DNA of 64,000 nucleotides. It comes from Pseudomonas agarici (GTDB lineage Bacteria; Pseudomonadota; Gammaproteobacteria; Pseudomonadales; Pseudomonadaceae). Below the pieces are notes generated by a model that saw only the letters and a list, made by a program, of their open reading frames with translations, did no database searches and had not been told where the DNA came from. The stretch spans positions 1 to 64,000 of the forward strand of contig NZ_FOAR01000023.1 of assembly GCF_900109755.1 (NCBI RefSeq), in the 5' to 3' direction. This document shows, in pieces, positions 19,349 to 31,300 of this stretch. Every line of letters begins with the position of its first letter. Positions within the stretch are counted from its first letter, which is position 1. The translations under genes were made by a program, and so were the position numbers.

Positions 19349-22300
19349 CTATCCCTTCAACACTTCGCTGATCAGCGCCCCCACCTGGTCGGCATGCCGC
19401 TTGATGATCGTTTCGTGGTCGCCTGGAACCGACATCAAGACCATTGCCGAGGGCGCCAGCAGTTGCTCCCAGCCCAAGTAGCGAGACGGCTCTGCATGTC
19501 CCTCCAACGGTGTCAGTGCGGTGTCCTGTGCAATGAACAAGTGCAGCCTGGCATCCAGCGCCCGAGGCCGCCAGGCATGCATGGCTTTGCCGTGGCCCAG
19601 CATGCGGTAGAGGAACTGGCGGTTTTCCTGTGGCGTGTCATGGGCCAGATGCCATAAGTCTTTGCCCGCGCGCTTGTACTTTTCAAGGGCCTCGACTATG
19701 TCCTCGACCACCTCCTCCACTGTTCGCCGGATGGATATTTCGATCAGGTCCGGCTCGTGCTCGGCAAAGTTATTTGTCACAAAAGCATGGAGCGTCACCA
19801 AGCTGGCGTGATGGGTGCTGTCTTGCCTGTCAAGGGGCGCCAAGGTGGTGTCGAACAGTCCGAGGAACTCTATCGACTCACCCGCTTCCCGCAACTGCGT
19901 GGCCATTTCATAAGCGATCAAACCGCCAAAGGACCAACCGGCAATCCGATATGGACCTTGGTGCTGGATTTGGCGAACAACGGCGACGAAACGTGCGGCG
20001 ATCTCAACTAAATCCTCCAGAGGTTCGGCTGACAATGGCAGCGCAGGCAAGCCATAAACCGGCACATCGGCGTCGATGTGTCCGGCAAGATGCTCGAAGT
20101 ACCAGGCGTAACCTTGCAATGTGTGCGTAAGGAACAGTGGCCGCTGGCGGCCCTCGCGGTTGAAGGCTTGCACCGAAGCCTGATCGCTCGGGACACCTGC
20201 CTGCGAATTCAGCAGAGCCGCCAGCCTAGCGACGCTGCGGGTGTCGAAGAGGCTACGTACCGACAAATCCACCGCCAACGCCTCGCGGATGCGCACGACC
20301 AATTGCGACGCCATCAGCGAGTGGCCGCCCAACGCGAAGAAATTATCGTGGCGCCCGATCCGATCGACCTCCAGCACCTGCGCCCAGATCGCCGCCAGCG
20401 CACTCTCCAGTTCGCCTTGCGGAGCATCGTCCGTGTGTTCCATGCCGGTCAGCGCATTCAATGGCATTGTACGCAACGCCAAGCGATCCAGTTTTCCGTT
20501 GGCTAGCATCGGTAAAGCCGACAACGGCACCAAACGGCTGGGCACCATGGCCCCAGGTAACCGCTGCGCGAGCCAATGGTGCAGCTCATTGTGGTCGATC
20601 GGAGCGCCGTCGCTGATATAGAAGCCGATCAATTGATCGTGCTCACCGCCGGCGCGACGCGCCACAGCGGCGACTTTCCTCAGCCCTGGATAGCTGCCCA
20701 GCGCCAGTTCAACCGCGTTCAGTTCAACCCGCTGGCCACGCACCTTGATCTGGAAATCCTCACGCCCCAGGTGCATGAGTTGGCCATCGGCCAACCACAT
20801 GCCGATATCGCCGGTCATCAACGCACGTGCGCCGGATGGCAATACGATGAAACGCTCGGGGCTCGATGCCGGCGGGTTCCAGTACCCAGGACCGACATTG
20901 GCGCCTTCGACGAAAATTGCTCCCACGGCGCCTACCGGCACCGGATTGAACTGCTCGTCGAGCACCTGCACTTGCACGTTGGCAATCGGGCGGCCCGCCG
21001 GCATCACCGCACCGAGGCCCGCCAAGTCTTCGCCTTCGCTGTAGGTGATGTCGTTGAGTTCGGTGCAACCGTAATTGTTGTACAGCCGTGCCCGAGGCAG
21101 CAAACGGGCAAAACGGGCCTTGACCTGACGGCTCAGCGGCTCACCGGCGGTCACCACATGGCGCAACCTACCCAACTGCGCCGCGTGATCGAGCAGTGCA
21201 TTGAGGTGCGAAGGCACCAGGTTCAGCCTCGTTACCCGATACTCACGCAACGCTGTGGCGAAAGCAGCGGCGTCCTGGACGGTATGGTCGGCAACAATAA
21301 CTTGAGGCACCCCCACCAGCAGCCCACAAAGCATTTCCTTGATCGACGGCACAAACGACATGGAGGTCTTCTGTGCAACCACTTCGTCCGGCGCAAACGG
21401 TGTGCGCGCCCACAAGGCCTGTAAGCCATTAAGCAGTTGCCGGTGCTCCACCAGCACGCCCTTTGGCTGCCCCGTTGAGCCCGAGGTGTAGGCGATGTAG
21501 GCCGGATCATCAGGCTGATTGTCGCGCACCACAACGGTTGCGCTGGCGTGTTGATCGACATCGCGATCCAGGCGCAACAGCGGTAGCTGGATGTGCGCCA
21601 GCCCAGCCGCGAGGTCGGAAGTGGTCAGCACCCATGCCGGCATCGCCGCCTCGAGGATGCGCTGCACATAGGAGGCCTGGTAACCCGGATCAATCGGCAC
21701 GTAGGTGCCGCCCAACTTGAACACCGCCAGCACGCAAGCCAGAAAATCGGCCGAGCGCGGCTGATAGAGGGCAATCCGCGCGCCAGGGGCAATACCCTGG
21801 GATTGCAACGCCGCGACGACTGCGTTGCAGCGTTGATCCAGCCCGGCAAAAGTGATTTCTTGGCCGTTATCAATACAGGCTATGGCGTCGGGGCGCCGCG
21901 ACACCTGCTGAGTGAACAGTGCCGTTACCGAGGTTTGCTCAAACACTTGGGTCGTGTCGTTACTGCGTGCGATCAATGCGTGTTCGCTTGGGGTGAGGGC
22001 CAACAAGCTGGCCACTTTAAGCCGTGGCGAGTGAATCAGCCGATCCAGCATTTCGAGCCAGATCGACACCATCAGTTCCACCTGGGCCGGGCTAAAGCGC
22101 AGGCTGTCGAAGCTGGCGACGATGTCCAACTGGCGGGCATCGCCGAACACCTCCAGATCCAGATCCGCCTGAGCAGGACGATCGGCTTCGATGGGCCATT
22201 CGCTGACGGTCATCTGGTCGCTCCAAGCCTGAGTGTCGATGCCTGGGAAGTTTTGATGGCGCAACATGACTGGCAAGGGTGAACGACCGTCGGCCTGACG

Positions 22301-25300
22301 CAACCGGGGCGCCACCGCGAGCATCTGCTCGAACGGCAATGCCTGATGCTCCAGTGCCTGAAGCACCACCGCATGGACCTGATCGAGCACATCGGCGATC
22401 AACGATTGGCCGTCCAGCCGCACCCGCAACGGTAGAATGTTGACGAAGAAGCCAATCAATGGGTCCAACACCGGATCGTCGCGACCGGCCACCGTGGTAC
22501 CGGTACACACATCCGTGTATCCGGTTTGACGATGAACCAATAGCGTCCATCCGGCGAGCAGTACGCTGAACAGACTGGTGCCGCGCTGCTGGCTAAACTG
22601 CGCGAGGCCCTTAGCGAGGTCCTCGCTCACTCGCCGCCGCACGACGCCGGCAGGCCCTGGCGTGACGCTGGCCGGGGTGCCCGGCACCGCGAGATCGATC
22701 GGATCGGCCTGGCCGTCCAGGGCAGTGCGCCAATAATCCAGATGCTGGGTCAGGTCCTGACGGCGCTGCCAGTGTGCATAATCGGCGTGCTGGATGGTCA
22801 GCGGCGCCAGTTGCGCTTGCGCGCCGGCCAGGTGCGCGGCATACAGCGCCCGCAGGTCGCGCACCAGCACCGACGTGGACCAGCCATCGCAGACAATATG
22901 GTGAATCACGATGGACAGTACGTGGCGCTGCGGTGCGAGACGCAACACCTCGGCCCGTATCAAGCGCCCCTGGCGCAGATCGAACTCAACGCCAGCATGC
23001 GCCTGTAGGGCTTGCGTCAAATACTGTGGCGTGACAGGCGACACTGCTAGCCTGAGGGCGCAGGAGGCCTCGATGCATTGCGCAGGCACATCGTCGCCGT
23101 CGGCCAGCAGGAATCGAGTGCGCAACGGTTCATGCCGTGCCACCAGAGCGTCGAACGCGCTCTGCAACGCATTGAGGGACAAGACGCCTTCTAGCAACAA
23201 GGCTCCGTGCCAATTGTATGCACGTCCACCATCCCTGGCCTGAATCAGCCATAAACGCTCTTGGACGAAGGACAATGGCAAAGGAATGTCACGAGGCTGT
23301 GCAACCACTGGCGAGCGAGCCACCCCGCAGGCGCTTGCCACTTGCGCGGCGAACTCCTTCAGGCTGCGCGACTCGAACAGCGCACGTAGCGCCGGCTGAT
23401 CGCCAAACTGCTGGCGTACCGATCCTGCGACACGCATGGCCAGCAGGGAGTCGCCGCCCAGTTCGAAGAAATTGTCATGACGGCTCACCGCCTCGACAGT
23501 CAGCAACCGCGACCAGATCTGCGCCAGTGCCACTTCGATTTCGCCCTGCGCCGGTTCATACCGTGCTCGGACCAGGGCGCTGTCATCCGGGGCCGGCAAG
23601 GCGCTACGCTTGAGCTTGCCGTTAGCCGTCAGCGGCAAATCGGGCAGATGCACGAACGCCGAAGGCACCATATGCGCGGGAAGATTCGATGCCGCCCGTG
23701 CGCGCAGGCTTTCGTTGAGCCCTCGGGTGCCGGTGTAGTAAGCCACCAGCCGCTGGCTACCCGGCGTATCCTCCCGAGCAACTACCACCACTTCAGCGAC
23801 ACCGTCCACGGCAGACAGCGTGCCTTCGATTTCCCCCAACTCAATGCGAAAACCACGAATCTTTACCTGATCGTCATTGCGACCCAGGTACTCGATCTCG
23901 CCATTGGCCAGCCGGCGCCCGAGGTCGCCGGTCTTGTACAGGCGTGCGGGAACGTGACTGAACGGGTCGTCGAGAAAGCGCTCGGCCGTCAGCTGCGGAC
24001 GGTTGAGATATCCGCGTGCCACGCCCGCGCCTCCGACATACAGCTCGCCGACCACGCCGAGCGGCACCGGCTCAAGCCAGGCGTCCAGCAGGTAAAGTCG
24101 CAAATCATCGAGCGCTATGCCAATGGGGCTCGCGCCGATGTACCGGGTATCGGCTTCGGTCAACGCACGGTAGGTCACATGCACGGTGGTTTCGGTAATG
24201 CCGTACATGTTGACCAATTGCGTGGCGCCATTGCGTGGCCGGGCGTACCAGGGCTTCAGGCTGGCGACCTCCAGCGCTTCGCCACCCAAAATCACCTGGC
24301 GTAAGTAATGGCTTTGCGGGCTTTCGCCCTGCGCGGTGATTAACTGGCGAAACGCACTCGGCGTCTGATTGAGCACAGTCACTCGCTCATCACACAGCAG
24401 CGCGTAGCACGCTTGAGCTGAGCGACGGGTCAACGGTGGAATCACCAGCAGTCGGCCGCCATGCAGCCATGCGCCCCAGATCTCCCAGACCGAGAAGTCA
24501 AAGGCGAAAGAATGAAACAGCGCCCAAGTGTCCTCGCCATTGAAGCCGAACCGGCTGGCCGTGGCATCGAACAGCCGGGTCACGTTGCGGTGCTCGACCA
24601 TGACGCCTTTTGGCTGGCCGGTCGAGCCCGAGGTGTAGATCACATACGCCAATCGCGCTGCGTGCGCCCCTGGCACACACGGGTTATGCCGGGGTCCGCC
24701 CTCGCCCTGGGCAATATCCAGTTGGGTGATCGCCAATGGCCCGAGCACCTCTCTAGTGGCTGGCGTCACCAACACCGCCAACGGCTGACTGTCACCCAGC
24801 ATGTAGGCCAATCGCTCGGCGGGGTAGCCGGGATCCAGCGGCACATAGCCGGCGCCGGATTTGAGGATGCCAAGCACGCCGACCATCATTTCAAGACTTG
24901 GCTCCACGCAAATCGCCACCCGGTCGTCGGGCTTAACCCCTTGGGCGATCAAGTCATGGGCCACGTGGTTGGCTCGCGCGTTCAACTCAGCGTAGGTCAG
25001 TGATTGCCCCGCGAACGTGACGGCGAAAGCATTCGGCGAGCGTTCGGCTTGCATTTCGAACAATTGGTGCAGAGTGTTTAACGGCGGGTAGTCGGTGCGC
25101 AACGCATTGCGATCATCCAGCAGCTTCATCCGTTCCTGCGCCGGCAGCACCTGCAAGGCGCAGACGGGCATTGCCGAGGCGGACTCCAGTGCCTCATTGA
25201 TGTGCTCCAGTGCGGTCAGCATGTAACCGCAGACGCGCTCGCCATCGATGCCCGCCACTGCCTGAACGGTCAAGCTGAAGGCCTCGCCGAGGTCGTCCAC

Positions 25301-28300
25301 GGCCATAGTCAACGGGTAGTTAGTGCGCTCACGGCCCCCCAAGTGCTCGATATCGTCGCCTAGACGCCGATTCTTTTGTGCCTGAGGCGCATCCGCGCTG
25401 TAGCGGTAGTTGAACAGCGTCGTAAACAACGGGGCTGGGGCGGTCACTGCACTGCAACGCTGGGCCAGCGAGAGTGGCGCGTGTTCATGGACCAGCAACT
25501 GCACCAAGCGATCATGGGTCTGGCGCAGGCTAGCGGCGGTGTCCAGACGACCGATATCGACGCGCAGCGGCAAAGTGTTGATAAACAACCCAAGCACCCG
25601 GTCGGCGGCCTCGCCGCCTTGCAGACGGCCAAACAGCACGGTGGCGAACACTACGCTGTCGCGTCCCGTGGTCTTGGCCAGCACCAGCGCCCACGCCAGG
25701 TGCATCACACTGGCCGCACTGACGCCGTGACGCCGTGCCTGGCTGCGCAAGCGGCGCGATAATGTGTCAGGCACCAGGTGCTGGACCTCAAGCGCGTCGT
25801 GACCATCGCCGTTGATGTCCAGCACATCGAAAGGCGCGGTCGGCTCGTCGATATCACCGAGCATTTCCCGGAAAAAAAACTCATGCGCCGCCCTGCTTTC
25901 GGCCAGGCAGGTCTGGGCGATGAAGTTCCGAAACGGCGCCGGCGTGGGCAAGCAATCGGCGCGGCCCTGTTCGATGGCCCGCGCCTCCTCAAGCACCAGA
26001 TCAAGACTGGTGTGATCCAGTACCAGATGGTGGAACACGATATTCAACAGCCAGCGGTCATTGGCCTGATCGTGACCGAGCGAACAATTCAGCAACGGCG
26101 GCCGGGTGATGTCGATCCGTTGGGGCGGCTTTTGCTCCGGCGCAGTCACCTCGAAGGTGTTCACCATCAGTTGCGCTTTACGGTGAACCACTTGCACTGC
26201 CTGTTCCAGGCCATGCCAGACAAAACCGGTGCGCAGGATTTCGTGACGGTCGATGACCTGTTGCAAGGCCTCGATGAAGCGCTGCACCGCCGATCGTGTC
26301 CTGAACCCCAGCGCACCGCTCAGCACGTAGGGGTCGCGCTCCTGCTCGATCAGGTGATGGAACAGGATACCTTCCTGCAACGGCGCCAGCGGATAGATGT
26401 CTTGTACATTGGCTGCACCGCCGGGCACTTGGGCGACGAGGGTATCGAGTGCCGCTTGATCGACGGTCACCAACGGCAACATGTCCGGAACGATGCGCTC
26501 GGCATTCCTCGGAATCCTATTAGGCGGTATCGCTAACTCGGGACTGCGAGTCACGATATGCCGTGCCAGCTCGGCCAGGGTGGGCGCGCCGAACAGTTGG
26601 CGAATGTCGGTAAACAGATGGGCCTGGCGCATGCGCTCGACCAGGCTGACGGCCAACAGGGAATGCCCGCCCAGCTCGAAGAAATTGTCGTAACGGCTGA
26701 CCGACTCCACGTTCAGCAACTGCGACCAGATCCGCGCCAGGGTGGACTCGACGGCGCCTTGGGGTGGCTCGTAGGGCGCACGCACCACAGCGTCGCCGCC
26801 CGGTGCCGGCAAGCCGGCACGGTCGAGCTTGCCGTTGGCGGTCAGCGGTAAACCGGGCAGATGCACGAATGCCGATGGCACCATGTGCGCCGGCAGACGT
26901 GATGCGGCTTGCGTTCGCAACCGCTCGTTGAGCCCCTCGTCAGCGGTGTAGTAGGCCACTAGCCGCTGATCGCCGGGAGTGTCCTGACGGGCGATCACCA
27001 CCAGCTCGGTCACGCCTTCGACGCTGCCAAGAACGCCTTCGATTTCACCCAATTCGATGCGGAAACCGCGGATCTTCACCTGATCGTCATTGCGTCCCAG
27101 GTATTCGATCTCGCCATTGGCCAGCCAACGTCCGAGGTCGCCGGTCTTGTACATCCGGCACGGGGCAGCGCTGAAGGGGTCGTCGAGAAAACGCTCGGCG
27201 GTCAACTGGGGCTGATTGAGATAGCCACGCGTCACGCCCGGACCGCTGACGTACAACTCGCCGACCACGCCCACCGGCACGGGCTCACGCCGGGCGTCGA
27301 GCAGGTATAGACGCAAGTCGGCAATTGGCCCGCCAATGGGGCTGGCGCCAATGCGCCGGGTGTCGGTTTCGGTCAACGCCCGATAGGTCACGTGCACCGT
27401 GGTTTCGGTGATGCCGTACATATTAACCAGTTGCGTCAAGCCATTGTCTGGCCGCGCATACCAGGGTTTCAGGCTGGCGACATCCAACGCTTCGCCACCG
27501 AAAATCACCTGGCGCAGGCAATGGGTTAGAGGGCTGGCACCCTGGGCCGCGATCAGTTGGCGAAAGGCGCTGGGGGTCTGGTTGAGCACGCTGACTCGCT
27601 CCTCGCACAACAGCGTGTAGCACGCTGGCGGCGAGCGGCGTGTCAACGGCGCCACCACCAGCAGACGACCGCCGTGCAGGAGCGCACCCCAGATTTCCCA
27701 GACGGAGAAGTCGAAGGCAAACGAATGAAACAGTGCCCAAACGTCGTCGCTGTTGAAGCTGAACAGGCTGGCTGTGGCCTCGAACAGACGAGTCACGTTG
27801 CCGTGTTCGACCATCACCCCTTTTGGCTGGCCGGTCGAACCCGAAGTGTAGATCACATACGCCAACCGCCCGGCGCCGTGGCCTGCCACGCAAGGGTTGG
27901 ATTGCGGGCCGCTGTCGAGCTGTGCAATGTCCAATTGCGCTACCGCCACACGACCGAGCACGTCGCGGGTAGCCGCCGTCACCAGTATCATCGTCGGCTG
28001 ACTGTCGGCCAGCATGTAAGCCAGCCGCGCAGCGGGATAGCCCGGATCGAGCGGTACATAGCCGCCAGCGGATTTGAGGATGCCGAGCAGGCCAACGATC
28101 ATAGCCACGCCCGGCTCCACGCATATCGCGACCCGATCATCCGGTTTCACGCCATGGGCAATCAGACGATGGGCTACCCGGTTGGCTCGCGCATTCAACT
28201 CGGCGTAAGTCAGTGATTGCCCCTCGAACGTGACGGCGAAGGCATTCGGCGAGCGTTGGGCTTGCGCCTCGAACAGTTCGTGGAGGGTCTGTGGCCGCGA

Positions 28301-31300
28301 GTAATCGAAGCGCGGCGGATTGAACGCCTCAAGCACTTGGCTGCGCTGCTGTTGCGGCAGCACCCGCAAGGCATTGATGGGTGTATCCGGCGCACACTCC
28401 AGCGCCTCGACCAGCGACGCCAGTGTAGTGTGCAGACAATCGCAGACTTGTTGCGGATCGATGCCGTGCGTCGCTTGCACGATCAAGCCGAAGTCGTTGC
28501 CGATATCGTCGACGCATAGCACCAACGGATAGTGGGTGCGTTCGTGGGCTGAGAGCAGTTGCACCCCCGGCCAAACGTATTGCCCGACCGCCAGACCATC
28601 CGCCTCGTCACCGTGACGGTAGTTGAGTAAGGCGCTGAACAGCGGAGTCGGCGCCGCTACACCGCTGCAGCGCTGCGCCAGGGCCAAGGATGCGTGCTCG
28701 TGGCCGAGCAACGCCGCCAATGCCTGGCTGGTCTGACGCACGCCCTTTTGCACGCCAGCGGCACCCGCATCGATACGCACCGGCAAGGTATTGATGAACA
28801 GACCCAAGGCGCGATCCGCTCCGGCACCGCCCTGCAGGCGCCCCAGCAACACGCTACCGAACACCACGTCGTCGCGGCCCGCCAGCACCGCCAATACCCT
28901 GGCCCAAGCCAAGTGGTAGAGACTGGCCGCGCTCACCGCCAGTTGCCGGGCCTGGCTGCGCAAGCGCAGGGCCAGTTCGCCCGAGACGCTGGCCGAGGCT
29001 TGCGTCACCGGATCGGCATCGGCCTGGATACCGGCAATGCCATAAGGCAAGGTCGGCTCATCGACATCGTGTAGTCGCTCGCGGAAGAACGCTTCGTGCG
29101 CCTGAGCCTTGCCACTCGATCGCGCCTGCGCCACATAATCACGATAGGGCACGCTAACGGCCAGCGTCGCGCCCTGCCCGGCCAGAATGGCCTGGACTTC
29201 GCGCTGCACGAACGCCAGCGCGACATGGTCCATCACGATGTGATGGAACCTGAGCAAACCGACCCCGCGCCGATGGCTCTCGTCTTCGGCATAGGCCCAA
29301 TGGATCAACGGTGCCCGGTCCAAGTCGATGCCACGCTGGCGAACGTCGAAACGGCGCAGCAGTTGCTCCGCCACATCACCTTCGCGAGGGTCTGCCGAGA
29401 AATACTCGGTTGTCACTGGTGCCCGACGCCAAACCACTTGTACCGGGGCGTCGAGCCCTTCCCACAGCACCGCCGTGCGCAACACATCATGGCGATCGAT
29501 GACCTGCTGCATCGCCTGGACCACCTGCTCGAACGCCGCTTGTCCGGTAAACGCAAACAGCGCGTGCAACACATAGGGATCGCCCCCGGTGGCGCTCAAG
29601 TGGTGATACAGAATGCCTTCCTGCAGCGGTGCCAGCGGATAGATGTCCTGTACATTGGCGGCGCCACCCGCTACCCGAGCGACGATACGTTCGATGGCCG
29701 GCGGGGTCAGTCGCACCAACGGCAGCATGGCCGGGGTAATGTGTTCGGCGTGCGGCGGTATGGCGTTGGCGGGCACACTGAACAGTGGCTGCTCGGTGCT
29801 GACCTGGCGCGCCAGCTCGGCCAGGGTCGGCGCACCGAGCAGTTGCGCCACTTGGGCAAACAGACCAACACGGCGCATGTGTTCGATCAGGCTGACCGCC
29901 AGCAACGAATGCCCGCCCAGCTCGAAGAAATTGTCGTGACGACTGACCGGCTCCACGTTCAGCAACCGCGACCAGATACCGGCCAGCGCGTTCTCGACGT
30001 CACCCTGCGGCGCTTGGTAGATGGCTCGTGCATAGGCCCCGTGCGGTGCGGGCAGCGCCTTGCGGTCGAGCTTACCGTTGGGGGTCAGCGGCCAGGCATC
30101 AAGATGCACGAATGCCGCCGGCACCATGTACGGCGCCAGGCGGCCGCCGACGTGCTCACGCAGCGCTTCAGGAGCGACGGCGCTGCCGGTGTAATACGCC
30201 ACCAGCCGCTGGCCGGAACGCTCATCGTGCCGTGCCAGCACCACGACCTCGCGCAAGCCGGGCATCTGGGCCAGCACCGTTTCGATTTCGCCCGGCTCGA
30301 TTCGAAAGCCCCGGATCTTGACCTGGTCGTCGTTGCGTCCCAGGTACTCGATTGCACCATTAGGCAGCCAACGCCCAAGATCGCCGGTCTTGTACATCCT
30401 CGCGCCAGGTGCCTCGCTGAAGCGGTCGTCGACGAACCGTTCAGCGGTCAAGCGAGGCAGATTCAGGTAGCCGCGAGCGACCTGCACGCCAGCGATATGT
30501 AATTCACCCGCAATGCCCACCGGAACCGGTTGTCCCTGAGTGTCCAAGATGTAAATACGCGTATTGGCGATGGGCCGACCGATCAGCGACACGCTGTCCT
30601 CGGCGCTGCATGCCCAGGCCGTGACATCGACCGCCGCTTCGGTCGGCCCGTAAAGATTGTGCAATCCGGTATCCGGCAGCACCGTGGAGAAACGGCGGAT
30701 AAGACTCAGCGCCAGCGCCTCGCCGCTGCACACCACGCGGGTCAGGCTGTGGCATTCGGCGGCCTGGGCGGATTCGAGGAAAACCTGCAACATCGACGGT
30801 ACGAAATGCACGGTGCTAATCCGTTCCCGAGCGATCAGTTGTGCCAGGTAAACCGCATCCCCGTGCCCCTCGGGACGTGCGATCACCAGCTTCGCGCCGA
30901 CCATCAACGGCCAGAAAAACTCCCAAACTGAGACGTCGAAACTGAACGGGGTCTTTTGCAGGATTACGTCTTGCGCTGTCAGACTCAGTGCCTGCTGCAT
31001 CCACTGCAAACGGTTGACCACCCCGCGATGCTCGTTCATCACGCCTTTGGGCCGTCCGGAAGACCCGGAGGTGTAGATGACATACGCCAGCGTCCGCCAG
31101 TCCTGCGCCAGCGCCGGGTCGTGCGAGGGGAACTGGGCCTGCGTGCGCACATCAGCGAGATCGAGGCAGATCGCGGCGTCCGCCCGCAACAGACCTCGGG
31201 TCGGGCCGTGCAGCAGCAGCGCGACGGGCGCGCTGTCCTCCAGCATGTGGACCAGGCGTTCGAGCGGGTAGCCAGGGTCAAGCGGCACATAAGCGCCCCC

